The notes under the pieces were generated by a model. The model had not been told where the DNA came from. It saw nothing but the letters and a program-made list of their open reading frames with translations, and searched no databases. Of a stretch of DNA of 64,000 nucleotides, positions 49,854-59,779 are shown in pieces. The DNA lies in the NCBI GenBank assembly GCA_947594855.1, contig CANQEL010000003.1, positions 103,120 through 167,119 on the forward strand, given 5' to 3'. How positions within the stretch are numbered: the stretch's first letter is position 1; each line of letters begins with the position of its first letter. The position numbers and the translations under genes are program-made. Source of the DNA: an uncultured Lachnospiraceae bacterium. Its GTDB lineage: Bacteria > Bacillota > Clostridia > Lachnospirales > Lachnospiraceae.

Positions 49854-49866
49854 TCCCTTTCTTTTT

Positions 49867-49894
49867 GTACTTAAAACGGTACTTATTTCGGTAC
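49867..49894 (-). promoter_or_regulatory. Candidate YefM operator: three GTAC motifs at exact 12-bp period
   Basis: GTAC at 49867, 49879 and 49891 immediately upstream of yefM. Confidence 0.55.
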
Positions 49895-50000
49895 TTTAAT
49901 TATATTCAAAGTATGCCCATGAGTCAACAAAAATAAAAAGGGAAGTTTTGCTACAGAATTTAGAATGTTCTTTTATATACTAACTACAGATTCCTTCTTC

Positions 50001-50482
50001 AAAACAATAAATGCAGACTCCAAAATGTAAATCTCACTCCGGTATCTGCATTTATTATATTTAACAATTACTATACAAGATTTTCCTCCCGCTCTGCAAG
50101 CCACTCATGCAATGTTTCCATGTTGACCTCGGCTACTTGTGCAATTTCCTCATCTGCCATGCCCATGTCATGAAGCTCATATGCAATTTCTTTTGCTTTT
50201 TTCAACATACCTGCTAAATATCCTGCAGCATATCCTGCAATATATCCTTTATTATAGATACCCTCACTTAGGTTACACATAGGAAGCGCCTCCTCGTACT
50301 TTACCTGCTTACTCTTAGTTAAAGCTCACTCTGCAATGCCTCTATTTTTATTATAACTTAAGTTAATCGAAAACATCTTACTAAGAAAACGTATTGCATT
50401 GCCCACAATGTTCTAGCCTTTACTGCAGGCTCCTTTACAATTATTGTAACACGTAAACCATAATAATGCAATACATTTTTTC
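50001..50482 (-). pseudogene. Decayed copy of the 47811-49119 Rpn-type gene unit (C-terminal ORF 50071..50280 plus both shared flanks)
   Basis: Near-identical terminator, C-terminus (HEWLAEREENLV) and distal flank (attattgtaacac...taataatgcaatacattttttca) in both units; middle of the gene deleted. Confidence 0.82.
50009..50053 (-). terminator. Terminator of the Rpn-type relic
   Basis: AAATGCAGA...TCTGCATTT. Confidence 0.65.
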
Positions 50483-50663
50483 AATAACATCATACAATTT
50501 TTCATATATTATAAAATATTATTAAAATCATCATATTAACTTTTTACTGTAAAAAATTCAGTTTTCCTTGATTTAAGTACACAAACCAAACCTGATAACT
50601 AATCTCCATTTTTAAAAACCTCAAAAAGAAGTACTACGCATTGTCGCAGACAGTTACCTGAAA

Positions 50664-50708
50664 TAAAAAGACAACCTGAAACCTCCTGATTCAAGCTGTC
50701 TTTTTTTT
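50664..50708. terminator. Bidirectional terminator downstream of the cvpA operon
   Basis: AAAAGACAaccTGAA...TTCAagcTGTCTTTTTTTT. Confidence 0.75.
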
Positions 50709-50741
50709 ATTTCTAATATGTTTTCACTAATTAATATACTA

Positions 50742-51278
50742 TTATCTTACCATATGAAATATTGTCTGCCACTTTTCTACAAGATTCATAAGCGGATTGT
50801 ATGAATTTATTTTAGTAAGAAAACTACTCTTTTCAAACAGGCTGTATATCTCATTGCTCCAAGGCATACCTATAAAATATCCTGCAATAAAGAATACCAG
50901 CCATACTACAATAACGCCTCTTACTATACCGGCGGCAATGCCGGCAATGCTGTTAATCTGCCTCGCTATAGGTATCTTGTCTATCAGGTTAAGGAGCCTG
51001 GTAATTGAACCCAGTATTCCTACAACGATACCATATATGACAACAAATGCTGCCGGAATGACGTACCGGAACTCCCTTGGAAGCGAGCCCATAACAGCCA
51101 TGCATACAACTCCGGCCAGTATACATCCTATTATCATCTTAACAATATAATATGTTGTTCTTATAAGACCGGTTCTAAAACCGTCAACAATAAATGCTGC
51201 AAGAACAATTACCGTAATAACCTCAAGAATATTAATATTTACTCCTTTTATTTCTATCATATGTAAATTACCCCTCAC
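50742..51278 (-). CDS. CvpA family membrane protein
   Basis: NILEVITVIVLAAFIVDGFRTGLIRTTYYIVKMIIGCILAGV..., SIAGIAAGIVRGVIVVWLVFFIAG. Confidence 0.82.
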   Translation of the reverse strand: MRGNLHMIEIKGVNINILEVITVIVLAAFIVDGFRTGLIRTTYYIVKMIIGCILAGVVCMAVMGSLPREFRYVIPAAFVVIYGIVVGILGSITRLLNLIDKIPIARQINSIAGIAAGIVRGVIVVWLVFFIAGYFIGMPWSNEIYSLFEKSSFLTKINSYNPLMNLVEKWQTIFHMVR

Positions 51279-52452
51279 TTAACTTAACGTAAGATATTTT
51301 AGTATCATCTATTACATAATATGAATTTTTACCTTTACCTTTTATAAAATACTGTACAGACGAATCAAAAGTACAATTCAGTTTTTCGCTTCCATTCGTT
51401 CTAAGTATTATACATCCGGTATCTGAGGTAAATATTATCTCACCATTTACCATTACCATTTCATTATAGTTATAATCAACAGACTTATCAAGTATAACTT
51501 TTCCTGACTTATTATACAAAACAAGCTGATGTGCCGCTTCCTCGCCTTCTCCTGAAAACATAAACCCTACGTGGCTATCGTCAAATACTGAGCCGGTAAT
51601 TTCCTTATCAAAATTCTGCGTAACTGTTTCCGACGGCTTTTTCATATTGGAAAACAGAGAAAATCCGTTGTCAAGGAAAACACATACATCATCATCGCCT
51701 ATAAATTCAACGCCTACAGCAAGCGATTCGTCATATGTTTTACCCCCGACTATCCTGTTTTTATCCTGTCCTACTTCTGAAAAATTATAAAAGCATACAT
51801 TACTTACAGGGTCTCCGCCTGATACTGCGAGATATACTGCTACAACGCTTTGGGCATCAGGTGAAAATGCAATATCTACAGGATAGCCATCTTCAGAAAC
51901 GTTACTCGGCGCTTCTGCCAAAAGCTTATCAGAAGATGAATATGGGTCATACAATGCAATTACATCCGAATTTGAGTCCTCAAGTACTACCGCAACTACT
52001 CCCTGTGACGCAACCCTCAGCATTGTAATGGGCAACGGAGTCTCTATAACGGTTCCTTCATCAGAACCATTGTATATGTATACTTCCTTGCCACCCTGCT
52101 CCGCTATTGCTACATACTGTCCACACGTATCCACAATAGGAGTGCTCATCTCATAACTTCCGTTCCAAAGTACCTCTCCTTCACTGTTTACTGCGGAAGC
52201 TCCATCCCTGCTGTATTTTAAAAGATTACCGCCATAGTATTCATATTGTACACTATTGCTGTCTGCTCTTTCAAATGACGCCGTTTCGGTGTATTCTGTA
52301 TATGTCTTTGTTCTTATCAGGTTCCATACCAGAAATACAACAAGACAAATGAAAAGCACCGCTGCAACCGCTCCGGTTATTAATAATATACGTTTCCTGA
52401 GCTTCTGCCTTTCAAGGCGGTATTCATTGCTTCTATCATTAAGTGTTTCCAA
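51268..52452 (-). CDS. DUF5711-type single-TM beta-propeller-like protein
   Basis: N-terminal basic + TM; NLLKYSRDGASAVNSEGEVLWNGSYEMSTPIVDTCGQYVAIAEQGGKEVYIYN. Confidence 0.8.
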   Translation of the reverse strand: METLNDRSNEYRLERQKLRKRILLITGAVAAVLFICLVVFLVWNLIRTKTYTEYTETASFERADSNSVQYEYYGGNLLKYSRDGASAVNSEGEVLWNGSYEMSTPIVDTCGQYVAIAEQGGKEVYIYNGSDEGTVIETPLPITMLRVASQGVVAVVLEDSNSDVIALYDPYSSSDKLLAEAPSNVSEDGYPVDIAFSPDAQSVVAVYLAVSGGDPVSNVCFYNFSEVGQDKNRIVGGKTYDESLAVGVEFIGDDDVCVFLDNGFSLFSNMKKPSETVTQNFDKEITGSVFDDSHVGFMFSGEGEEAAHQLVLYNKSGKVILDKSVDYNYNEMVMVNGEIIFTSDTGCIILRTNGSEKLNCTFDSSVQYFIKGKGKNSYYVIDDTKISYVKLSEG

Positions 52453-52516
52453 CGTATTTCCTCCTACGTTATAACTTTCTTTCTGTACATTTTACCATAC
52501 TTTTTATAAAAATCAA

Positions 52517-53668
52517 TTATTTCTCAGGAATCCATAGTTTCTGTCCTTCATATATAACATTTTCATCTTCAAGATTATTAAGCTCCTTTATTTTTTGGAC
52601 ATATTTTACGGATTGAAATATTTTTTCTGAAATACTTCCGAGGTTATCGCCGCTTTTTACAATATAAAAACTATATTTTGATGCCGTATTGTCCGACATG
52701 ACAGACTCTTCCTGCTTATCTGGCTTATCCTGTTTTTCCTTTGGCGGTTCTGTAACTGCACTTGTTTCATCAACAATATTTTCCTCTGGCTGCGGGTTTT
52801 CAGTAACTGGCACTTCTGTAGGCAATACCTCATCTGCAACTTCCTGTGTAGCCTGAGGCATATCCGTAACTGTCACATCAGAATCATTAACAGTTTTATC
52901 GTTAGACACAGCTATAGAATCCGTATTTCCTTTATCAGGCATAATATTATTTCTGTATATAACACTGGTTCCCACTAATAGTATGACAGCTGCAACAAGC
53001 ATCCCTGCTGCATATGCTGTCTGCATAATTTTCCTTCTATCGCCTTTTTCCTGCCTCTGGCTTAATATATTACGTATATCCTTTACAACACGGTCCTCAT
53101 TTTCCTCTTTTTCCTCGTCATTTCCATTTGATGCGAGCATATAATTATGCATTGTGTCATTCTTCTGATAGTATATATAAAATCCCCTGCGCTTTACAAA
53201 AGAATTATTTATAAAGTCAAAAAACATCTCTTCTTTTTCTTCGCAGTCATATACCATAAATACAAGGTTTTTACCTGAAAAATTACTGCTATGGACATTA
53301 AGCAGCCGCGAAGAGTGCTGAACATCACAGCTGCATCCGATATACAGCCATCCGACTATTTCTTCATCTTCGTAAAATTCCTTTATTTTATCGTATATTC
53401 CGGACCACATATCATTTGAAAATACAGCTTCCTTAGACTCCCGGAATCCATCAATAAGCACCATTCCGTTTATGTATGTTTCTACTTCCTTGCCTGAACT
53501 TTTTTTATGTCCCAGAAGCACTGCTGCCGCACAGTCCATGCTATTATCATCCGCCAGCGATTCGCCCGTTGTCTTGGTAAATGTAATAACATAATCCTCT
53601 ACATATATTTTGTGTGCGCTATCGATATTTCCTACCTGTCTGACATTTTTAGGTGTATTCATACGCAT
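52517..53668 (-). CDS. Membrane protein with extracytoplasmic LysM domain
   Basis: TM IMQTAYAAGMLVAAVILLVGTSVIY; C-term YIVKSGDNLGSISEKIFQSVKYVQKIKELNNLEDENVIYEGQKLWIP. Confidence 0.88.
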   Translation of the reverse strand: MRMNTPKNVRQVGNIDSAHKIYVEDYVITFTKTTGESLADDNSMDCAAAVLLGHKKSSGKEVETYINGMVLIDGFRESKEAVFSNDMWSGIYDKIKEFYEDEEIVGWLYIGCSCDVQHSSRLLNVHSSNFSGKNLVFMVYDCEEKEEMFFDFINNSFVKRRGFYIYYQKNDTMHNYMLASNGNDEEKEENEDRVVKDIRNILSQRQEKGDRRKIMQTAYAAGMLVAAVILLVGTSVIYRNNIMPDKGNTDSIAVSNDKTVNDSDVTVTDMPQATQEVADEVLPTEVPVTENPQPEENIVDETSAVTEPPKEKQDKPDKQEESVMSDNTASKYSFYIVKSGDNLGSISEKIFQSVKYVQKIKELNNLEDENVIYEGQKLWIPEK

Positions 53669-53929
53669 TCCCCTCCTGATGCCTTTAAAAACACCATAAC
53701 ATCAGTGTTATGCTTTGTCATCTTTTTTCGGTTGGCACATTCTTTCATTATTTTGCAATTTGATACAAATATATTTTAAATGCATATACATTGCTGTCGG
53801 ACATTAGACATACCTGGTCTATTATGCGATATTTTTTTCGGAGCTTATGAGTAAATATTTCCACACCTGAGAATACTTGTAAGAACAGATATCCATGAAG
53901 TTTATCATACAAAAATAAGGAGATTTTAT

Positions 53930-54502
53930 TTGAACACTTTACTTAATAATCCCGGAAAAGAAAAGAGAAAGACCGTAAAATATTTTAATCCATCAGGTAA
54001 GAATTCATATTCCGAGTTCCGAAACTGCCTGTCGCTTATGCTTGACATAAACAATGCGGATACCAGGGATATAGTCATAATATGTATAGGTTCTGACCGG
54101 GCAACCGGCGACTGTCTCGGTCCTCTGGTAGGTAATATGCTTGTTAAATGCGAGCTGCCTGTATCCGTATATGGAACACTTGACTGCCCGGTTCATGCAC
54201 GCAATCTTTCTGAAACTCTTGAAAAGATTCATAATTATCATTATAATCCCCTGATAATAGCTATTGATGCTTCTCTCGGGCACAGCAGGCATGTCGGTTA
54301 TGTAACCCTCGGCATGGGCTCGCTTAAGCCCGGTACGGGCGTTGAAAAAGACCTTCCCCAGGTAGGCGACATATGTATTACCGGTATTGTAAACGTCTCC
54401 GGAATGATTAACCAGATGCTTCTTCAGACGACGCGGCTTAACCTCGTCATGAAACTTTCAGATTTTATATATAAATGCCTTATGGAGCTGTTCATTTATT
54501 GA
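53930..54502 (+). CDS. yyaC: YyaC/DUF1256 family putative sporulation protease-like protein
   Basis: DIVIICIGSDRATGDCLGPLVGNMLVKCELPVSVYGTLDCPVHARNLSETL..., NPLIIAIDASLGHSRHVGYVTLGMGSLKPGTGV; TTG start. Confidence 0.9.
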   Translation: MNTLLNNPGKEKRKTVKYFNPSGKNSYSEFRNCLSLMLDINNADTRDIVIICIGSDRATGDCLGPLVGNMLVKCELPVSVYGTLDCPVHARNLSETLEKIHNYHYNPLIIAIDASLGHSRHVGYVTLGMGSLKPGTGVEKDLPQVGDICITGIVNVSGMINQMLLQTTRLNLVMKLSDFIYKCLMELFIY

Positions 54503-54503
54503 T

Positions 54504-55100
54504 TTACAACTCTATCCTTCCGTCATACGCTCTCATAAGAGTTATCTCATCTACATATTCAAGGTCTCCGCCTACAGGTACTCCGCTTGCAATCCTTGTT
54601 ACTTTTATGCCTGTAGGTTTAATAAATTTACTTAAAATCATTGCAGTAGCCTCGCCTTCGGTAGTAGAACCCGTTGCAATAATCACTTCGTCTACATCTC
54701 CTTCAAGACGCTTTATCAGCTCTTTCATTTTTATATCAGCCGGAGTAATACCAAGCTGGGGATTTACCACGCCATGAAGCACATGGTACACTCCTTTGTA
54801 CTGTCCTGTTCTTTCATAAGCAACAAGGTCTTTAGGCTCCTCCACAACCATTATCTGATTGTGCAGGCGATTCCCATTACTGCATATAGGGCACAATTCC
54901 TGGTCAGTAATAGTAAAACATTCTTTACAATACCTTACTTCCCTGCGCGCCGTTACCATTGCAGACGCCAGCGATTCCACATGCTCTTTTGGCATATTAA
55001 TAATATGAAAGGCCAGCCGCTGCGCCGTCTTGGTTCCAAGCCCCGGAAGCCTTGTAAGTTCCTGTATAAGTTTATTCACGGATTTACTGTAATAATCCAT
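54504..55100 (-). CDS. recR: Recombination protein RecR
   Basis: MDYYSKSVNKLIQELTRLPGLGTKTAQRLAFHIINM, CKECFTITDQELCPIC, TOPRIM VVEEPKDLVAYERTG; RBS GGAGAG; start 55100. Confidence 0.96.
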   Translation of the reverse strand: MDYYSKSVNKLIQELTRLPGLGTKTAQRLAFHIINMPKEHVESLASAMVTARREVRYCKECFTITDQELCPICSNGNRLHNQIMVVEEPKDLVAYERTGQYKGVYHVLHGVVNPQLGITPADIKMKELIKRLEGDVDEVIIATGSTTEGEATAMILSKFIKPTGIKVTRIASGVPVGGDLEYVDEITLMRAYDGRIEL

Positions 55101-55110
55101 CTTCTCTCTC

Positions 55111-56091
55111 CTAACATATCCTCGGAAGTCCTTCGCCCATAAGTACGCCAACTCCCCGTCTGCCGCCAAGATGTGTATTTACGATTACGCCTTTGCCTTC
55201 AGTGACTCTTCCTATTATAGCTGCGTTCTGTCCGTATCTGCTTCCTTTTATAATCTCAAGGGCCCTGTCTGCATGTTCAGCATTTACTATTGCCGTAAGC
55301 TTGCCTTCATTACCCATATACAGAGGGTCAAGCCCCAGAATTTTACTAAATGATTTTACATCTTTCGCTACCGGTATAAGCTCTTCTGATATCTCCATCA
55401 TACATCCCGATGCATCTGCAAGCTCATTCAGCACGGTTGCAAGACCGCCTCTTGTTATATCGCGCATTGCATGTATATCAATATTTTCCTCAAGCATATT
55501 TTTAACCATCTCTACAAGAGGCGCGCAGTCACTCTGTATATTATTTTCAATCTGCATACGATTACTTAATATGGCGGCGTGATGGTCGCCCATATTTCCT
55601 GATACTATAATAACATCACCGGTTTTGCAGTTTGCACTCGCACAGTTTACTTTCTCATCTGCGAATCCCACTCCGGCAGTATTAATGTACATTCCGCCTT
55701 CTCCATTTATAACTTTGGTATCCCCTGCTACTATAACTACTCCTGCTTCCTCTGCGGTATCTGCCATAGAGCTTACAACTGTCTCCAGCAGTTTGCTGTC
55801 AAGTCCTTCTTCAAGTATGAATCCGCATGTAATATATCTGGGTATCGAACCCCTCATAAGAAGGTCATTAACAGTGCCGCATATGGCAAGCCTTCCAATG
55901 TCCCCGCCCTTAAATATAAGCGGATTAACAACAAAGCTGTCTGTAGTCACTGCAATACGCGCTGCCCCTTCCACAACAGCGCTGTCCTCCATCTGATTAA
56001 GTATTGGATTGGAAAACCTGTTCGCAAACACATTATTTATAAGTTCAGACGTCTGCAGCCCTCCGCTGCCGTGAGCAAGTGTTATCTTCAA
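55111..56091 (-). CDS. hypE: Hydrogenase maturation factor HypE
   Basis: ITLAHGSGGLQTSELINNVF..., AVTTDSFVVNPLIFKGGDIGRLAICGTVNDL; C-terminus GLPRIC*. Confidence 0.96.
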   Translation of the reverse strand: MKITLAHGSGGLQTSELINNVFANRFSNPILNQMEDSAVVEGAARIAVTTDSFVVNPLIFKGGDIGRLAICGTVNDLLMRGSIPRYITCGFILEEGLDSKLLETVVSSMADTAEEAGVVIVAGDTKVINGEGGMYINTAGVGFADEKVNCASANCKTGDVIIVSGNMGDHHAAILSNRMQIENNIQSDCAPLVEMVKNMLEENIDIHAMRDITRGGLATVLNELADASGCMMEISEELIPVAKDVKSFSKILGLDPLYMGNEGKLTAIVNAEHADRALEIIKGSRYGQNAAIIGRVTEGKGVIVNTHLGGRRGVGVLMGEGLPRIC

Positions 56092-56111
56092 AGTACTACC
56101 TCCATATTATC

Positions 56112-57155
56112 TTATTTTCTCCTGTTAGTATAATAATGATAACATGCACCCTCCGTTGAAACCATACACGCGCCCTGCGGTGATGAAGGCGTACATATAT
56201 TACCATACAGCGCACATTCTGCCGGCGACTTTAGTCCCGATACTACTTCTCCGCAACTGCAGCCCTTATTAAACATTATATCTTCCGTAAGGTCTTTACT
56301 GCCTGCATCAAAATGCGCATATCCGGGTTTTAATATAAGTCCCGAATTCTTTATTATTCCCATGCCTCTCCATGCGGCATCACACGGCATAAAATATTTA
56401 TCTACCATATTTTTTGCGGCATCATTTCCTTTATCTGTAACAGCGCTTTTATACATATTAATTACAATACCTTTTCCACGTGACTTTACAAGCGCATATA
56501 TTGCAGCAAGAAGTTCTTCCCCTGTAAATCCCGCTACGGCAAACGGTACCGAAAGTTTCTTTGCAATAGGAATAAATGCATCGCTTCCTGTAATCACGCT
56601 TACATGCCCCGGAGCTATGAAACCGTCTATACACTTTCCGGCATAATAGACCTGTTCTATTGCCTGCGGCATAGTTTTAAGAGCGGTAAGAAGCCTGATA
56701 TTTTCAATCCCTTTTTCTTCCGCTTCTTTTAGAAGAAGGGCATATACGGGCGTGGTTGTTTCAAATCCCACTGCCGCAAATACATAAGTTATATCCCTGT
56801 TTTTTTCTGCAAGATTTATTATATCAAGCGGCGAATATACCATAACAACATTTCCGCCCTCTGCGCTTATGTCACGAAGTGATTTTTTGCTTCCCCTTAC
56901 TCTTATCATATCACCAAATGTAACTACGCATGTATTTTCCGCAACCGCAAGTTCTATAAGCCTGTCAATATATGCGGAAGCAGTTACGCATACCGGGCAG
57001 CCCGGTCCTGATACAAGCTTTATTTTATCTGATATTATATCTGCAATTCCATTCTCGGATATTGCAGCGGTATGCGTTCCGCATACTTCCATTATCGATA
57101 TATTTTCACCGTTATAATTTTTAAGATAATCTATTATATCTTTTATATCAGTCAT
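56112..57155 (-). CDS. hypD: Hydrogenase maturation factor HypD
   Basis: ISIMEVCGTHTAAISENGI, LVSGPGCPVCVTASAYIDR, AAVGFETTTPVYALL, GCSCGEVVSGLKSPAEC. Confidence 0.96.
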   Translation of the reverse strand: MTDIKDIIDYLKNYNGENISIMEVCGTHTAAISENGIADIISDKIKLVSGPGCPVCVTASAYIDRLIELAVAENTCVVTFGDMIRVRGSKKSLRDISAEGGNVVMVYSPLDIINLAEKNRDITYVFAAVGFETTTPVYALLLKEAEEKGIENIRLLTALKTMPQAIEQVYYAGKCIDGFIAPGHVSVITGSDAFIPIAKKLSVPFAVAGFTGEELLAAIYALVKSRGKGIVINMYKSAVTDKGNDAAKNMVDKYFMPCDAAWRGMGIIKNSGLILKPGYAHFDAGSKDLTEDIMFNKGCSCGEVVSGLKSPAECALYGNICTPSSPQGACMVSTEGACYHYYTNRRK

Positions 57156-57378
57156 TACTCTCTCCCGTAATTTCTTCCAATTCCTTAAAAAGGCTGATCA
57201 TATTATCGGCTTCTTCCTTATCCAGCTTCTGTATAATCATGCCTGCATGAACCAGTACATAATCCCCTGTATTTACTTTGGCAATACCCGTATGCGCATT
57301 TACAATATTACCGTCAAAGCAAACCTTTGCCATACTGCCGTCTATGCTCTTTACTATTCCCGGCAACGCAACACACAT
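57148..57378 (-). CDS. hypC: HypC/HybG/HupF family chaperone
   Basis: MCVALPGIVKSIDGSMAKVCFDGNIVNAHTGIAKVNTGDYVLVHAGMIIQKLDKEEA; essential N-terminal MC places the start at 57378, not 57390. Confidence 0.95.
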   Translation of the reverse strand: MCVALPGIVKSIDGSMAKVCFDGNIVNAHTGIAKVNTGDYVLVHAGMIIQKLDKEEADNMISLFKELEEITGESND

Positions 57379-57392
57379 AAAATCTACCACCT

Positions 57393-59753
57393 TTACCTGT
57401 CATTTTGTATTCCTGCAGCTATATATGCCTGCCCCAGCGCGATTCCTCCGTCATTTACCGGAACCCTCTCATTAAAGTATACCACAAATCTGTCATTTTT
57501 CATCTTATCAATTATCATTTTCGTAAGAAGACTGTTCATAAACACTCCCCCCGATAATGCAATCTGTATTCTTTCTTTTTTATCTTTGGAATATTCATAC
57601 GAATAATCTGCCACTGCAGAAGCTATAGCCTCATGGAAAGCATATGCCGCCTCTTTCCTGCCCTCTTTAGTATCATATATGCCCTGCATACGCAGTCTCA
57701 AAATCTGTTTTATCAGTCCTGAAGTATCCCATATCCCGTTTTCACATTTTAAGCTGTAGCTTATCTGTCTTTTATCAGAATTTTCATATTCGCACGCCGC
57801 CTTCTCAAGCGCCATTGCACATTCACCTTCATAATTATTGTAGTGCCTTATTCCGATAAGCGCACAGGCAGCATCAAATAACCTTCCCATGCTCGATGAA
57901 TAAGCAAGCCCTATCTTATATTCAAGCACACTTTTTACAAGTGAAAGTTTTTCTTTATTTTCAGGCGCTTCCATATCAAATATCAATTCCGGGTCCTCGC
58001 CTGCATTAATCATATAACACATAAGAGCCATATCTGCATCTTTGGCAATCTCATCACCGCCGCACATTGGAACCGTTTCAAGATGAGCAAGCCTCTCAAA
58101 CGAATGTCCTTTCATAAGGAATACCTCTCCGCCCCATATCGTCTTGTCGCAGCCATAACCTGTACCGTCAAATGCAAACCCGAGTATTTCTCCGGTAAGT
58201 CCGTGCTCTGCTGCAACTGACGCTATATGCGCATGATGATGCTGCACTTCGATAACTTCATCATAATCATATAACATTCCTGCCATATGCGCGCTGTAGT
58301 AACGAGGATGCATATCACATGCAAGTATCTGGGGTTTAAGGTTATATAGCCCTGCTACCCTCTTAATATTACTTTTCCACAACCCTCCTGCATCATAATC
58401 ATCCAAATCTCCGAAATACTGGCTGCATACAGCCTGTGAGTCTTTCAGATAACAAAACGAAGCCTTAAGATCTCCGCCTGATGCGAGGATTGTCTTTTCG
58501 CAGTCACAATTTTCTAAATATAGCGGAAGCGGCACATAGCCCCTTGCTCTCCTTAACACCTGTATGCGTTTGCAGATTACCCTTACTATAGAGTCATCAA
58601 GCGGCGTCATTATCTCCCTGTTATGAAACAGCATGCCTGAGATTATTCCCTTCGCCTTTATGAGCGCCCTCATTTTATCATCTGATATTATAATCGGCTC
58701 CCCGCCAAGATTTCCGCTTGTCATTATAAGCGGCGCACTGCTCTCATTTGTAAGATATATCTGAACCGGGTTTGACGGAAGCATTGCGCCTATATATATG
58801 CTGTCGCCGCATACTTCATCGAATATATCGCTTTCCGGCTTTTTTTTCACAAGTACAATCGGACGCGCCTTACTGTTAAGGCATTTTCCCTCCGTCTCAT
58901 TTACATATGCATATTCCTTTACTTCATCTGCATTTTTAAACATAACTGCAAATGACTTGCTCTGCCTCTTTTTTAATTCTCTGAGTTTTAATATGGCGTT
59001 ATTATCATCAACGCGGCATACAAAATGATATCCGCCTATATCTTTTACCGCAATAATCTCCCCGTTATTAAGCATTTCCTTTGCTTCAAAAAGTGCGTCT
59101 GTTCCGGTTAAATCCGTATCATCATCTTCGGTATTATCTTTTCTAAGCCTGAGCACAGGTCCACATTCATGGCATGCTATCGTCTGCGCATGACACCGCA
59201 CATCCTTAGGATTTCGATATTCGTCATCACATTTTCCGCACATATCAAATATATGCATACTTGTCGTTTCTCTGTCGTAAGGTATGCTTTCTATAATGCT
59301 GTATCTCGGACCACAGTCAGTACAGCTGATAAACGGGTGCAGATACCTTCTGTTATTTTTATCGTACATCTCTTTTTCACACCGTCTGCATGTAGCTATA
59401 TCCGGTGACAGGGCGGGCGTCTGCTCTGAAGTAGCAGGAGCGTCGCTGTCTGATATTACGAATCTGGCTGCGCATGAAGCATCTCTCTTTTTCATTCCTG
59501 TATCGGCTTCATACTCATCATCAGATATCTCATTTACGTCTATTTTAAGTATTCTGGCGCCGTCAGGGGCACTCAAAGTGAGGCGTCGGACATATTCATC
59601 CAACGCCTCTTTATCTCCCGTAATATTAATAATTACAATTCCGTTTCTGTTTCGTACATTGCCCGACAGGTTAAGCTCGTCTGCAAGCCTTAAAGCAAAA
59701 GGCCTGAAACCTACGCCCTGTACAATGCCGCACAGTTTTATGCAGTAATTCAT
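57393..59753 (-). CDS. hypF: Carbamoyltransferase HypF
   Basis: Acylphosphatase-like N-term GIVQGVGFRPFALRLADEL; zinc fingers CRRCEKEMYD/CTDCGPRYSI; HHHAHIASVAAEHGL. Confidence 0.96.
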   Translation of the reverse strand: MNYCIKLCGIVQGVGFRPFALRLADELNLSGNVRNRNGIVIINITGDKEALDEYVRRLTLSAPDGARILKIDVNEISDDEYEADTGMKKRDASCAARFVISDSDAPATSEQTPALSPDIATCRRCEKEMYDKNNRRYLHPFISCTDCGPRYSIIESIPYDRETTSMHIFDMCGKCDDEYRNPKDVRCHAQTIACHECGPVLRLRKDNTEDDDTDLTGTDALFEAKEMLNNGEIIAVKDIGGYHFVCRVDDNNAILKLRELKKRQSKSFAVMFKNADEVKEYAYVNETEGKCLNSKARPIVLVKKKPESDIFDEVCGDSIYIGAMLPSNPVQIYLTNESSAPLIMTSGNLGGEPIIISDDKMRALIKAKGIISGMLFHNREIMTPLDDSIVRVICKRIQVLRRARGYVPLPLYLENCDCEKTILASGGDLKASFCYLKDSQAVCSQYFGDLDDYDAGGLWKSNIKRVAGLYNLKPQILACDMHPRYYSAHMAGMLYDYDEVIEVQHHHAHIASVAAEHGLTGEILGFAFDGTGYGCDKTIWGGEVFLMKGHSFERLAHLETVPMCGGDEIAKDADMALMCYMINAGEDPELIFDMEAPENKEKLSLVKSVLEYKIGLAYSSSMGRLFDAACALIGIRHYNNYEGECAMALEKAACEYENSDKRQISYSLKCENGIWDTSGLIKQILRLRMQGIYDTKEGRKEAAYAFHEAIASAVADYSYEYSKDKKERIQIALSGGVFMNSLLTKMIIDKMKNDRFVVYFNERVPVNDGGIALGQAYIAAGIQNDR

Positions 59754-59779
59754 ATATATTCCCTTTTATATTATTCCCC

